Shown piece after piece: positions 14,667 to 23,607 of a DNA stretch of 30,508 nucleotides. A model generated the notes under the pieces. It saw only the letters and a list, made by a program, of their open reading frames with translations. It made no database searches and was not told where the DNA came from. Origin of the DNA: a bacterium (lineage in GTDB: Bacteria; UBP6; JAFGXH01); assembly GCA_027064085.1 (NCBI GenBank), contig JAMOQH010000159.1, forward strand, positions 1 to 30,508, read 5' to 3'. Both the position numbers and the translations under genes were made by a program. Position 1 is the stretch's first letter. Every line of letters starts with the position of its first letter.

Positions 14667-15986
14667 ATGTTAAATAGAGTTTTTAAAAATTATCAACTTT
14701 TCATAAATCATAAAAATAATATATCTAATATTGAGAGATATTATCCTGTTATTAATTTAAAAAAAAGAATGCAAGAAGAAATAGAATTAGACTTATTTAA
14801 ATTTAAGATTGTTTCTACTAAATCGGTAAAAAAAGGGGTAAATATTGTTTTTGAAGGCGATATTCATAATCTAAAATATGGAGAATTAATTACAATTAAC
14901 ACAGAATATGGAGAACTATCATTTAGGATTATAAATGATTGGACATTTAATACAAATTTTAGTTTTAATAAATTTTTTTATTATTCAATAATTGCTCATT
15001 TGTTACTTATTGGAGCATTAGCATTTCCTCAATTATTAAAAGCAAAAGACGATAAACCTAAAAACAATAAAAAAATAGAAAAAAGAGTTGCTGAAATGCT
15101 TGAGAAAATAGAAGCAAAAGAACCTAAAAAAGAGAAGATAGAAAAACCTAAAAAAGAAGTAAAAAAGATTGTTGTGCAGAAAAAAGAAAAGAAAAAAGGT
15201 TTTTGGCCTTCCAAAAATCCAATCAAAAAAAATGTATCTAGAAAAGTTACTAGAAGACCAAGGCGAACAACTCGTAATAATAAAAATTCTGGCCCTGTAA
15301 CTAATAAAAAAGTATCAAAATCTTTAGATTTTCTTGGTGGAGGTTTTTCGGGGAAAGTGGCCGTTAATACTAGTCCAACTGCAAGAGGAAAAGCGTCTGG
15401 AGTAAGAGGAGTAAGAGGCTTTGGTAGTAAAGGAATTGCGGTAAAAGGAATTAGCTCTGATAGCTCTGCTTTAAAAGGTGGGGGAAATTATTCTGGAGCG
15501 ATTGAAACAAAAGGTGTAAGAGGGGTAAAGTCTACAAAATATAAAGGTGATGGAGGTCGTGGTACTGGGTATCGTAAGTCATTAAATTCAATTGAAGGCA
15601 AGGTTTCTGCAAGAACGCTTGGTGGCTCAAATAAAGGTGGAAAAGTTGGAGGCTCTTTAAGTCGTGCTGGTGGATTAAGATTAACAGGAAAAGGTAGAAT
15701 TAGTCAAAAGAAAATACAAAAGGCTATTAATAAAAAATTATATAGGTTAACTTACTGTTATGAAAAAGCTTTGTTGCGTAAACCTAATTTATCAGGAATA
15801 ATAAAAATACAATGGACAATTAAAAAGAATAGAAAGGTTAGAGGTACTAAAATTGTAAGTTCACAAATGAAGGATAATAAGCTTCATAAGTGTTTAATGA
15901 AAGAGATTAGAAAGATAAGGTTTCCTGCTCCTAAAGGAGGGGATGCAACAGTTATATACCCATTTAAATTTAAACCAACTTTATAG
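14667..15986 (+). CDS. TonB-like energy transducer with AgmX/PglI C-terminal domain
   Basis: The 439-residue protein has a cytoplasmic N-terminal domain of about 100 residues, one membrane helix (about 103-124), a Lys/Glu/Pro-rich spacer (126-190), an Arg-rich patch, a Gly-rich low-complexity stretch (about 222-345) with repeated GVRG and KG words, and a C-terminal domain (about 346-436). That domain reads YRLTYCYEKALLRKPNLSG ... KCLMKEIRKIRFPAPKGG and matches the AgmX/PglI family, with the Cys pair near 365 and 410. S107 and H111 in the helix reproduce the S-x3-H motif of E. coli TonB that couples to ExbB/ExbD. It probably reaches across the periplasm to pull on an outer-membrane partner. 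Myxococcus homologues of this architecture belong to the gliding apparatus. Confidence 0.8.
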   Translation: MLNRVFKNYQLFINHKNNISNIERYYPVINLKKRMQEEIELDLFKFKIVSTKSVKKGVNIVFEGDIHNLKYGELITINTEYGELSFRIINDWTFNTNFSFNKFFYYSIIAHLLLIGALAFPQLLKAKDDKPKNNKKIEKRVAEMLEKIEAKEPKKEKIEKPKKEVKKIVVQKKEKKKGFWPSKNPIKKNVSRKVTRRPRRTTRNNKNSGPVTNKKVSKSLDFLGGGFSGKVAVNTSPTARGKASGVRGVRGFGSKGIAVKGISSDSSALKGGGNYSGAIETKGVRGVKSTKYKGDGGRGTGYRKSLNSIEGKVSARTLGGSNKGGKVGGSLSRAGGLRLTGKGRISQKKIQKAINKKLYRLTYCYEKALLRKPNLSGIIKIQWTIKKNRKVRGTKIVSSQMKDNKLHKCLMKEIRKIRFPAPKGGDATVIYPFKFKPTL

Positions 15987-16006
15987 TCTAAAGGAGAGTT
16001 AATTTT

Positions 16007-16645
16007 ATGAAGTTACTTGATAAAACATACATAGTATTGATTAGTTGTTTATTACTATTCACATATTCACTTAAAGCAACAGATAAAATTTTAGGAGAAC
16101 TTGATGGTGCAAAAATTTCATCATTAGAAACATCTCTACCGTCTGACAATAGTGCAATTAATATGGGTACTGATTTTTTTCCTTTTAATCCATACTATAA
16201 CGGAATTGGAGCTTTCTTAGGATACCAATACTATATCACCAAAAATTCTTCTTGGGAAGTTATAAGGCTTACCTACATCTACTCTATTCAAACTGATTTA
16301 ACAAATCAACTTGCTGAAAAGTATGGTGTAGCTCCAAAAGAAATAGAAAGATTGTTTTTTGTATTAAAGTCTAGTTATAAATATTATCTTAGTTATGGAA
16401 AGTCATTATTGTTTGATGATTATATTAATATTTTTAGATTTGGTTTAATTATTGGGCCTGGTTTGGCATTTACTAAAAAAGCTAGCTTATCTAATACTAA
16501 GTTTCTCGCAAATATAGGTGTTTCATTAGAAATATATATTAGTAAAAGCTTACTTTGGTATTTTGAGTTCCAGGATTCCGTAACAATAGAAAGCAATTGG
16601 GTTACATACCCATCATTTACACTCGGCCTTAAGAAGATGTTTTAA
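16007..16645 (+). CDS. Outer-membrane beta-barrel protein 1
   Basis: The 212-residue protein has a signal peptide (cleavage probably after SLKA, about residue 24). Its amphipathic strands alternate with short turns, and it ends in an aromatic LGLKKMF, typical of outer-membrane barrels. Segments such as GIGAFLGYQYYITKNSSWEV and SSYKYYLSYGKSLLFDDYIN resemble the barrel domain found beside motility-type genes in myxobacteria. Its length suits eight strands. It follows the TonB-like gene and is a candidate for the outer-membrane end of the machine. It lacks a plug domain, so it is not a TonB-dependent receptor. Confidence 0.65.
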   Translation: MKLLDKTYIVLISCLLLFTYSLKATDKILGELDGAKISSLETSLPSDNSAINMGTDFFPFNPYYNGIGAFLGYQYYITKNSSWEVIRLTYIYSIQTDLTNQLAEKYGVAPKEIERLFFVLKSSYKYYLSYGKSLLFDDYINIFRFGLIIGPGLAFTKKASLSNTKFLANIGVSLEIYISKSLLWYFEFQDSVTIESNWVTYPSFTLGLKKMF

Positions 16646-16646
16646 T

Positions 16647-18014
16647 ATGAAAAATTTAACTAGCTTAAAAAAAATAATTTTAATTTTTTTAATTATAATA
16701 ATGTTCCCTCTTAAGCTCAATGCTACTACAAGATGGGTTGGTGAAATTCCTGAAAAATGGAAGGACAGTAAAAAATGGGAAACATTATTAAATGATTTGC
16801 TAAAAGAAAAAAAGTATTATAGTGCAATGATTGCAGCAAATAGAATGTTGCTTTTATTTAATGAATTAGAAGTAAAAGAGATTGCATATAAGACTATTAT
16901 AAAAATTACAGATGAAGGATATCCGTTTCAAGTAAGAAAAATTTATATTTATGGCAATATTGAACCTAAAATAGGCTATGATTTTATAAATAATTATAAT
17001 TTTTATAAAGCATATATAAATGAAAAGAAAGGTTTGCATAAATGGGCAGAACATTACTTTGCAAAAATAGATAAAGACAATTTTCATAAATATTTATTCT
17101 ATAAAGCAATTAAGCTATATGAATCCAATAAGTTATATGATGCTTTACAGATTTTAAAAAGAGTACTGAAGCTAAATTTGGATGAGAGCCATGCTGCATT
17201 TGTAAAAAAAACAGCAAGAACAATGGCTAGGATATATTTTGAATTAGAAGAATATCAAATGGCATTAGATATATATAAAAACTTTTTGCTTAAGACAAAT
17301 CCTGTAAGATCAACAGATTGGTTAGAGACAGCTTGGACTTTGTATCACTTAAAATACTATAATAGAGCACTGGGAATGTTATATAATCTCGAATCTAAAA
17401 CTTTTGGAGAAGTTGTTCATTTAGAAAAATTTATTATTAGGGCATTAATTTATAGAAAATTATGTCAAACTGATTTAATGGAAGGGCTTTTAGATAGTTT
17501 TATTAAAAAATTTGGTTATATTATTAATGGGGTAAAAGAGGGTAAATCCATTACAAACTTCAAAGGATTGGATATTTTATCAAGTGAACAAAATAAAGAA
17601 TATTTTAAATATCGTTACTTATATAAAAAACTTTCAGATGAATATAAAGATATTGCTCGTAGGAGTAAAGATGATGATATTGATATTGATATAAAGTTAT
17701 ATAAGTATTTAATTTCAACAGAAAAAAGTATTTTAAATAAAAATGCTCAGATGTTTGAAGATAAAAGTAAACATCAAGCAGTTAAATATTTAGTTTTATT
17801 ATATGAAAATCTTAGGTTTTTAAAATATGATGTTATTTTAGAAAAATTTAATCCAAATACAATATTTATAAAGCCTGAAAAAATAAATTTAGATTCAACA
17901 TCAACAGAAAAACGAATATTTTCATTTTATTGGCCTCAAAAAGGAGCTTATTGGGCAGATGAAAGACTTTATTATAAAACTTGGCTAAGGAACTTATGCC
18001 AAAATGAAGAATAG
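16647..18014 (+). CDS. Exported TPR-like protein
   Basis: The 455-residue protein has a signal peptide (hydrophobic core about 10-22, cleavage near LNA). It is mainly alpha-helical with tetratricopeptide-type pairs, for example KLYDALQILKRVLKLNLDES (about 163-182) and EYQMALDIYKNFLLKT (about 203-218). It ends in a distinct aromatic C-terminal tail with WADERLYYKTWLRNLC. No catalytic motif is seen. Its start overlaps the previous stop region (one base between stop and ATG), so translation is coupled. Such periplasmic scaffolds form assembly platforms in envelope machines. I cannot tie it to a named family. Confidence 0.65.
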   Translation: MKNLTSLKKIILIFLIIIMFPLKLNATTRWVGEIPEKWKDSKKWETLLNDLLKEKKYYSAMIAANRMLLLFNELEVKEIAYKTIIKITDEGYPFQVRKIYIYGNIEPKIGYDFINNYNFYKAYINEKKGLHKWAEHYFAKIDKDNFHKYLFYKAIKLYESNKLYDALQILKRVLKLNLDESHAAFVKKTARTMARIYFELEEYQMALDIYKNFLLKTNPVRSTDWLETAWTLYHLKYYNRALGMLYNLESKTFGEVVHLEKFIIRALIYRKLCQTDLMEGLLDSFIKKFGYIINGVKEGKSITNFKGLDILSSEQNKEYFKYRYLYKKLSDEYKDIARRSKDDDIDIDIKLYKYLISTEKSILNKNAQMFEDKSKHQAVKYLVLLYENLRFLKYDVILEKFNPNTIFIKPEKINLDSTSTEKRIFSFYWPQKGAYWADERLYYKTWLRNLCQNEE

Positions 18015-18028
18015 AATTGGAGAATAAA

Positions 18029-21000
18029 ATGAAAACTTTTTTTACACTATTATTAATATTATTTTATACAACAGTATTCTCTCAAAATATTATTATTAAT
18101 AAAAAATATGATTATACTAAAATATCTTACAAAAAAAAGAAAAAAAGATCTAAAAAGTATAAAAGATCTAAAAGATATAAAAGAAAAAATAAAAAGAAAA
18201 CTAAAAAAAACAAAACAACTAAATCAACCAAGCCTTACTCTAAAGATAAAGTTATAGAAAAGTCATCAGCTAAGAAAGATACAAAAGAAGTTAAGGATAA
18301 TAAAAAAACGATACAACCAAAAGAAAAGCTAAAAATAAAAATAAAAAAGAAAAATATAAATTATAAAAAGGTTATAAGAAATAAAAAAGCTACGGATTTT
18401 AAATCAAAATTAGCATTAATGCTTGATTACATTAATAAATCTATTGATGTATTAAAACAACAGATAACGGATAATCCTAATGCTCCATTTTTAGCTGATT
18501 TATATTTGGAATTAGGTAATTTGTATAGCCAGAAGTCAAATACTCTATATTATATTCAAATGGAAAGAATGGAAAGTGATAATGATTCAGGAAATCAAAA
18601 AAAGTTTTCTATTGTTGTGGAAGCGTCTAAGGAGGCTATTGCAATTTACGAGTTACTTGTGAAAGATTTTCCTGAATATCATAGAATACCAGAGGTTTTA
18701 TATTTGCTAGCATTAATAAATAGTTCAATAGACAATGAAGCTAAATTTTTAATAACTGCCGAAAAGCTGGTGAAAACATATCCTAAATCTAAAGAGGCAA
18801 TGCAAGCAAGGATGTTATTAGGACAGTTTAATTTTCATAAAGGAGATTATAAAGAAGCATTAAAGTTTTTCACTCCTGTTGCTAAATCTAAATTTAACTT
18901 TGTAAAGAATCAGGCTAAATATAATATGGGACAAGCCTACATGCGTTTAGATAAACCTAGAAAAGCATTAAAATATTATAAAGAAGTCGTTTTAGATAGT
19001 GAACTTGAAAAACATGGTCGAACTGATGAAATATCTATTAAAAATAAATCTGTGAATACTTCATTAAAAAAAGATGCACTTATTGATTCAATAAGACCTT
19101 TTACTATTATATATCCTAATTATAAAAATCCAGAAATTTATTATGCTAAATTAGCTCCTAGTGAAATATTATATCAAGAAGTTATTGAAAAGTTAGCATT
19201 TAGGTATATTAATTTAAAAAAATATCAATCAGCAATAAAACTTTTAAGAGTTTTAAGTGAAAGAACTATAGACCCCGAAAAAGTTATAAATATTTATCAA
19301 GAAGTTTTAACAATAATTCCTTTAGATAAAAGAATTAATATAAAAGTTAAAGAAATTAGATTTGTATTAGAAAAATTTTATATGTGGTTTTCTTTTTATA
19401 AGATTAATCCGAAACTTAAAAGAGTTGCAACAAGATTTATTGAAATACAAATTAGAGAATTAGGTACCAGAAATCATGATATTGCTAAAAGACTTTCGGC
19501 TAGTAAGAGAGAAAAATATTTGAAAAAGGCTGAAAAATTCTATCTATTGTATTTAGGCTTTTTTAAAAAAAATAGAAATGCTCCTAAAATTGCAATAAAT
19601 TTAGCAGATGTATATTATCGCTTAAAGATGTATCCTGAAAGTGGAGATTACTATCTTAGAATTGTTAGTCAAGAATTTGGAAAATCTAAAAAAACAAATA
19701 AAGAACTAATTGAAAATGCTTTAAATTCATTACAAAAAGAAAAAACATATACCTTTTATGAGAATACATGGAGGAGAGGTTTACTTTTAACTGCAGTAAA
19801 AACCTATTTTAAACTTGATAAAAGAAAACGAAAAAATGATCAATTAAATTTTATATTAGCTAAAACTAAATTTGAACAAGGAATGTATGAAGAGGCTTTA
19901 AATGATTTATATTTATTTGTAAAAAGATTTCCTAATAGTAAATATGTTATTGATTCAGGTGAATTAATATTAAATTATTTTAATACGAGTGGAGATTACC
20001 AAGGTTTAGAAAGATGGAGTAGTAAATTATTATCATTAAATTTTAAAGATAAGAATTTTAAAGCAAAATTAGAAAAAATCAGAAAGCAAGCTAAATTAAA
20101 AACTCTTGATAGCGATATTCAAAATGATAGTGATTATAATGCTTTTTATCAAAGTAGATCTTATTATAAATTTGCAATAAATACAAAAGATAAAGAATTA
20201 AAAAATATTGCACTTGAAAGAGCATTGTTAAAGAGTAGAGAAGAAAAAGATATTAAATTATTTTTTAAAACAGCAAATTATTTAAAATCAAAAGAAAAAG
20301 ATAAAAAGAAAAAACTAGCAATATATAATTCTATTGCAAACGAGTATGTTTATTTAGGAAGATATCCTTCTGCTCTAAATACATTTATGGAAATATATAA
20401 GTATAAAGGGTTTTCAGAAAAAACAAAGAAGGATGCTTTTATAAAAAGTTTTAGTATTACTCTTGCTATGAAAGATTTCAAAAACTTTAAGCAATTTATT
20501 AAGGATCCATATTTTAAATATATAAATGAAGATTTAAAAGAGCAACTTTTACAATATCTTGTTTCTGCAGTAAGTTCTAGTGTAAAAATTGATTCATATT
20601 TGATAGAATACTTAGGGAGACGAATAAGTGAACCCTCTCAAATAGTTGCATTGTATAGAGTGAAAAATAAATTAAATAAAAATCTTTTGCAAAAAATAAA
20701 TTCAAAAATAAATTCAATTTGTAGAGAGGATAATGAAGAAGCTGTTTGTTTATGGAGATATGCTGAAAAATTAGAAAAAAAGAAATTAGTATATTTGGCA
20801 AGTTTAAAAAAAGCATCTACTTCTGCTAATGATATAGGCAAATATGGAGAAGGTTTTGTCAGTTTAATTAATCCATATTCAGAAATAATAAAATCTGATG
20901 ATTCATTACTTAGGGTGTATATTATTACTCAGTATATGGAGTTATATACAGAATTTGCAGTTTATTTAAATAAAGTAGCTAAAAAAAATAAAAATCTGAA

Positions 21001-21499
21001 AGATGCTTTATCTCAAAAAGTAACTGAAAGCCTTAAAACAAAAGATGAATATTCAAAAGCATGCAAAGAAATTGCTAAAAATTCAGAAGTATTTATCCCT
21101 ATTGCAAAGTATTGTGATGGTAAAAAAAGTTTGCAAATAGATAAAATTTTTAATTATGAAAATAAAATAAAATCAGAAAATGATTTTACTGAATATAACA
21201 AAAAAGAAGTATTATCATTTCAAAAGCAAATGCTTGTTGATAAAAATGGAGATACATATCTTGATTTGGCAGATGCTTACTTAGCAGCTAAAAAATATAA
21301 TATGGCTAATGCTGTGGCAATATATGGGATGTCGTTGTTTAATGAAAAATCTGATAGTTTCTCTGCAATTTTAGGTTGTAGTTCATTAAGTTTGGGCTTT
21401 TTAAATGAAGCAAAATATTATTTGCTAGATGCAAATGATTATCAAGGCTTAAAAACTAAATGTCTAGAAGACTTGAAAATAATTGAGGAGGGAAATTAA
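18029..21499 (+). CDS. Giant exported TPR protein with Lys-rich head
   Basis: The product has about 1156 residues. A signal peptide (MKTFFTLLLILFYTTVFSQ) precedes a strongly basic, Lys/Arg-dominated stretch of about 90 residues (about 35-125), then TPR-like helical repeats through most of the chain (for example YPKSKEAMQARMLLGQFNFH and KPRKALKYYKEVVLD near 250-320). The ATG at 18029 is chosen for its GGAG and because it opens the signal peptide; an in-frame TTG lies 12 bases upstream. The layout resembles large TPR scaffolds (for example GltD/AgmU-type in Myxococcus), but that is an analogy. The basic head could hold the protein to acidic cell wall or LPS. Coding extends to within one base of the next start. 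Confidence 0.7.
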   Translation: MKTFFTLLLILFYTTVFSQNIIINKKYDYTKISYKKKKKRSKKYKRSKRYKRKNKKKTKKNKTTKSTKPYSKDKVIEKSSAKKDTKEVKDNKKTIQPKEKLKIKIKKKNINYKKVIRNKKATDFKSKLALMLDYINKSIDVLKQQITDNPNAPFLADLYLELGNLYSQKSNTLYYIQMERMESDNDSGNQKKFSIVVEASKEAIAIYELLVKDFPEYHRIPEVLYLLALINSSIDNEAKFLITAEKLVKTYPKSKEAMQARMLLGQFNFHKGDYKEALKFFTPVAKSKFNFVKNQAKYNMGQAYMRLDKPRKALKYYKEVVLDSELEKHGRTDEISIKNKSVNTSLKKDALIDSIRPFTIIYPNYKNPEIYYAKLAPSEILYQEVIEKLAFRYINLKKYQSAIKLLRVLSERTIDPEKVINIYQEVLTIIPLDKRINIKVKEIRFVLEKFYMWFSFYKINPKLKRVATRFIEIQIRELGTRNHDIAKRLSASKREKYLKKAEKFYLLYLGFFKKNRNAPKIAINLADVYYRLKMYPESGDYYLRIVSQEFGKSKKTNKELIENALNSLQKEKTYTFYENTWRRGLLLTAVKTYFKLDKRKRKNDQLNFILAKTKFEQGMYEEALNDLYLFVKRFPNSKYVIDSGELILNYFNTSGDYQGLERWSSKLLSLNFKDKNFKAKLEKIRKQAKLKTLDSDIQNDSDYNAFYQSRSYYKFAINTKDKELKNIALERALLKSREEKDIKLFFKTANYLKSKEKDKKKKLAIYNSIANEYVYLGRYPSALNTFMEIYKYKGFSEKTKKDAFIKSFSITLAMKDFKNFKQFIKDPYFKYINEDLKEQLLQYLVSAVSSSVKIDSYLIEYLGRRISEPSQIVALYRVKNKLNKNLLQKINSKINSICREDNEEAVCLWRYAEKLEKKKLVYLASLKKASTSANDIGKYGEGFVSLINPYSEIIKSDDSLLRVYIITQYMELYTEFAVYLNKVAKKNKNLKDALSQKVTESLKTKDEYSKACKEIAKNSEVFIPIAKYCDGKKSLQIDKIFNYENKIKSENDFTEYNKKEVLSFQKQMLVDKNGDTYLDLADAYLAAKKYNMANAVAIYGMSLFNEKSDSFSAILGCSSLSLGFLNEAKYYLLDANDYQGLKTKCLEDLKIIEEGN

Positions 21500-22200
21500 T
21501 GTATAAAAAAATAATATTTAATATTTTATTTATAATTAGTTTAGCTTTCTTTAGTAGTTCTAATATTTATGGTTCAAGTAAAGATTTTGATTATATAGAA
21601 AGTGACTTTTTAAAAGAATATCCTAATTTAAATAAATTTATTTATAAAAAGCCACATTCTAATATATATTTAGGAATTGGAGTAACTCCTTTAGCGATGA
21701 CAGATAATAGATTTATATTATCAGGAAGTTTATTTCAACTTCATTATATAAATAAAACATGGGATATAGAGCTTTTTAATATTTCTTTAGGAGTAAATCA
21801 GGCAGAGAACTCAAATTATTCATCATATCATTTTATAATTAGAACAGCTCCTAAAATAAAAATATATAAAAATTTAAGCTTAGGAGGAATTGTTGGCTGG
21901 GAATTTGTTAGTTTTCCTAAAGTAATGAAAAAAGAATACAAAAATCAATATTTTACTCCAATGGAACCATTTTCTGCAACAGGATTAGTACTAGGTGTTA
22001 TATTTTCTCAAGAATTTAAATATTATGATAAATTTACAATTAAAATTAGTGAATTTATTTATAGAGAATTTTATTCGGTTAAAGAGGCTAAATATTCTTG
22101 GAAATATTGGTTTGAAGATGAGGAGATAGAACAAGATCCTGACAAAAAGGCTATTGCTCCAAGTTTTGTTGGGGGATTAGAAATTTCTATTCTTTTTTAG
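21499..22200 (+). CDS. Outer-membrane beta-barrel protein 2
   Basis: The 233-residue protein has a signal peptide (cleavage near IYG-S, about residue 25), then a short helical stretch and a series of amphipathic strands (IYLGIGVTPL, HFIIRTAPKIKIY, LSLGGIVGWEF, ATGLVLGVIFSQEF), ending in GGLEISILF, a barrel-type terminus. It is a second probable outer-membrane barrel of the operon. An acidic loop (WFEDEEIEQDPDKK, about 206-219) lies before the last strand. The ATG overlaps the preceding stop (TAATG) after GAGGAGG, so it is coupled with the giant TPR protein. Confidence 0.6.
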   Translation: MYKKIIFNILFIISLAFFSSSNIYGSSKDFDYIESDFLKEYPNLNKFIYKKPHSNIYLGIGVTPLAMTDNRFILSGSLFQLHYINKTWDIELFNISLGVNQAENSNYSSYHFIIRTAPKIKIYKNLSLGGIVGWEFVSFPKVMKKEYKNQYFTPMEPFSATGLVLGVIFSQEFKYYDKFTIKISEFIYREFYSVKEAKYSWKYWFEDEEIEQDPDKKAIAPSFVGGLEISILF

Positions 22201-22209
22201 GAGTATACA

Positions 22210-23172
22210 TTGAAAATATTTATTTCTATTATTTTAATAATTCTTACTTTTTATTCTTGTGAAGAAGATAAAAAAGATGTAGGAAAAGAGGATCAAGGTT
22301 GTAAATCTGATAATAGTTGTGATAAAAATTTATATTGTAACTTAGAAAATAAAAAATGTGAACCATGTTCTGTAAATCAAAATATTCTTTCATTATGTGA
22401 AGATAATCAATGTCTTGTTTCTAGTGGTGATTTTTGTATGGGTTGTCAAGATTTGGAAGGTGTTTCGTGTAATGAAGATGAATTACCTTATCATAAAATA
22501 TATTTAAAGGCATATAAAATAGACCAATATGAAGTTACTGTTGCTGAGTTTAAAGAATGTGTTCAAAAAGGTAAATGTGATATTAAAAATGTGTATTTAA
22601 AAGAATCAGATAAATGTAATTATGAAATTGCTGGCAGAGACAAGTACCCAATGAATTGTGTTAATTGGTATGGAGCTAAAGAGTATTGCAAATGGAAGCA
22701 TAAGAGACTACCAACAGAAGCAGAATGGGAAAAGGCTGCAAGAGGTAATGACGGAAGAATATATCCCTGGAATAACAATAAATTTGGGTGTGACTATTCT
22801 ATTGTAGACATAGATGAAGAGCTAAATAATGGTAACGAAGGCTGTGAAAAAAATAGTAGCTCAGAAGTAGGCTTTTTGGCAGGGGTTAGCCCTTACGGCC
22901 TTAATGACATGTGTGGAAATGTTATGGAGTGGGTAAATGATAATTATGATAGTAGATACTATTCCGAGATAGGGCAGAATGATACAGATGAATTTAAAGA
23001 AAGAGAAAATCCACAAGGGCCTAAAACAGGTAATTCTAAAGTGTTAAGAGGTGGAAGTTGGAGAACCTATGGAAAAGTTGCATATACTTTTAGACGAGAA
23101 AGATATGTGCCTTCTTTTGGACATGATGATTATGGTTTTCGTTGTGCTGAAGATATTCCTGATGCCGAATAA
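22210..23172 (+). CDS. Formylglycine-generating-enzyme-like lipoprotein, catalytic cysteines absent
   Basis: The 320-residue protein starts at TTG after AGGAG and has a lipobox at C17. A Cys-rich module (31-79) precedes an FGE-sulfatase domain: YKIDQYEVTVAEF (102-114), RLPTEAEWEKAARG (166-179), PYGLNDMCGNVMEWV (228-242), LRGGSW (279-284) and GFRCAED at the end. In the active enzyme two copper-binding cysteines follow GGSY at +2 and +7. Here those places are T286 and A291, so sulfatase activation is unlikely. Non-catalytic FGE lipoproteins such as GldK and GldJ are structural parts of the Bacteroidota gliding/type IX machinery, and a similar role is inferred here. It is the last gene of the operon. 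Confidence 0.8.
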   Translation: MKIFISIILIILTFYSCEEDKKDVGKEDQGCKSDNSCDKNLYCNLENKKCEPCSVNQNILSLCEDNQCLVSSGDFCMGCQDLEGVSCNEDELPYHKIYLKAYKIDQYEVTVAEFKECVQKGKCDIKNVYLKESDKCNYEIAGRDKYPMNCVNWYGAKEYCKWKHKRLPTEAEWEKAARGNDGRIYPWNNNKFGCDYSIVDIDEELNNGNEGCEKNSSSEVGFLAGVSPYGLNDMCGNVMEWVNDNYDSRYYSEIGQNDTDEFKERENPQGPKTGNSKVLRGGSWRTYGKVAYTFRRERYVPSFGHDDYGFRCAEDIPDAE

Positions 23173-23586
23173 TTATTTTCCCATTGCTTTAAATGCCATT
23201 GCGTACATTTTCATTTGTTTTACAACTTGAGCAACTCCATTACTCCTTGTCATTGATAAATTAGCTATTAATCCAGAACTAGTTAAGAAATTCTCATCTA
23301 TAGATAATATTTCTGAACTTGTAGAATTAGAGTATATTTGATTAATAATAACTAAAATTCCTTTTATTATTGCTGCTTCACCATCTAAACTAAAAAATAG
23401 TTTTCCATCTTTGTATTCTGGGTACACCCATACTTCTGATTGACAGCCATTTATTTTATATTTGTCAATTTTTAGATTTTGAGGCATTTCAGGTAAAGTT
23501 CTTCCTAGGTTTATTAAGTATTTATACTTCACTTCATCATCTGTATTTACAAATTCTTTTATTGCTTCATTTATTTTGTCTAACAT
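23173..23586 (-). CDS. sufE: SufE-like sulfur acceptor protein
   Basis: The 137-residue protein matches SufE in length and motif order. The active cysteine C48 lies in INGCQSEVWVYPE, and the C-terminal GLIANLSMTRSNGVAQVV segment (about 104-121) is the family SxxRxNG region. SufE takes persulfide sulfur from the cysteine desulfurase SufS and passes it to the SufBCD scaffold for Fe-S assembly. It lies 21 bases after the methyltransferase gene with a strong GGAGGAAAT start region, so the two form an operon. Its stop abuts the stop of the convergent FGE-like gene with no base between. The other suf genes are not in the window. Confidence 0.9.
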   Translation of the reverse strand: MLDKINEAIKEFVNTDDEVKYKYLINLGRTLPEMPQNLKIDKYKINGCQSEVWVYPEYKDGKLFFSLDGEAAIIKGILVIINQIYSNSTSSEILSIDENFLTSSGLIANLSMTRSNGVAQVVKQMKMYAMAFKAMGK

Positions 23587-23607
23587 ATTTCCTCCAAATT
23601 AACTGTA

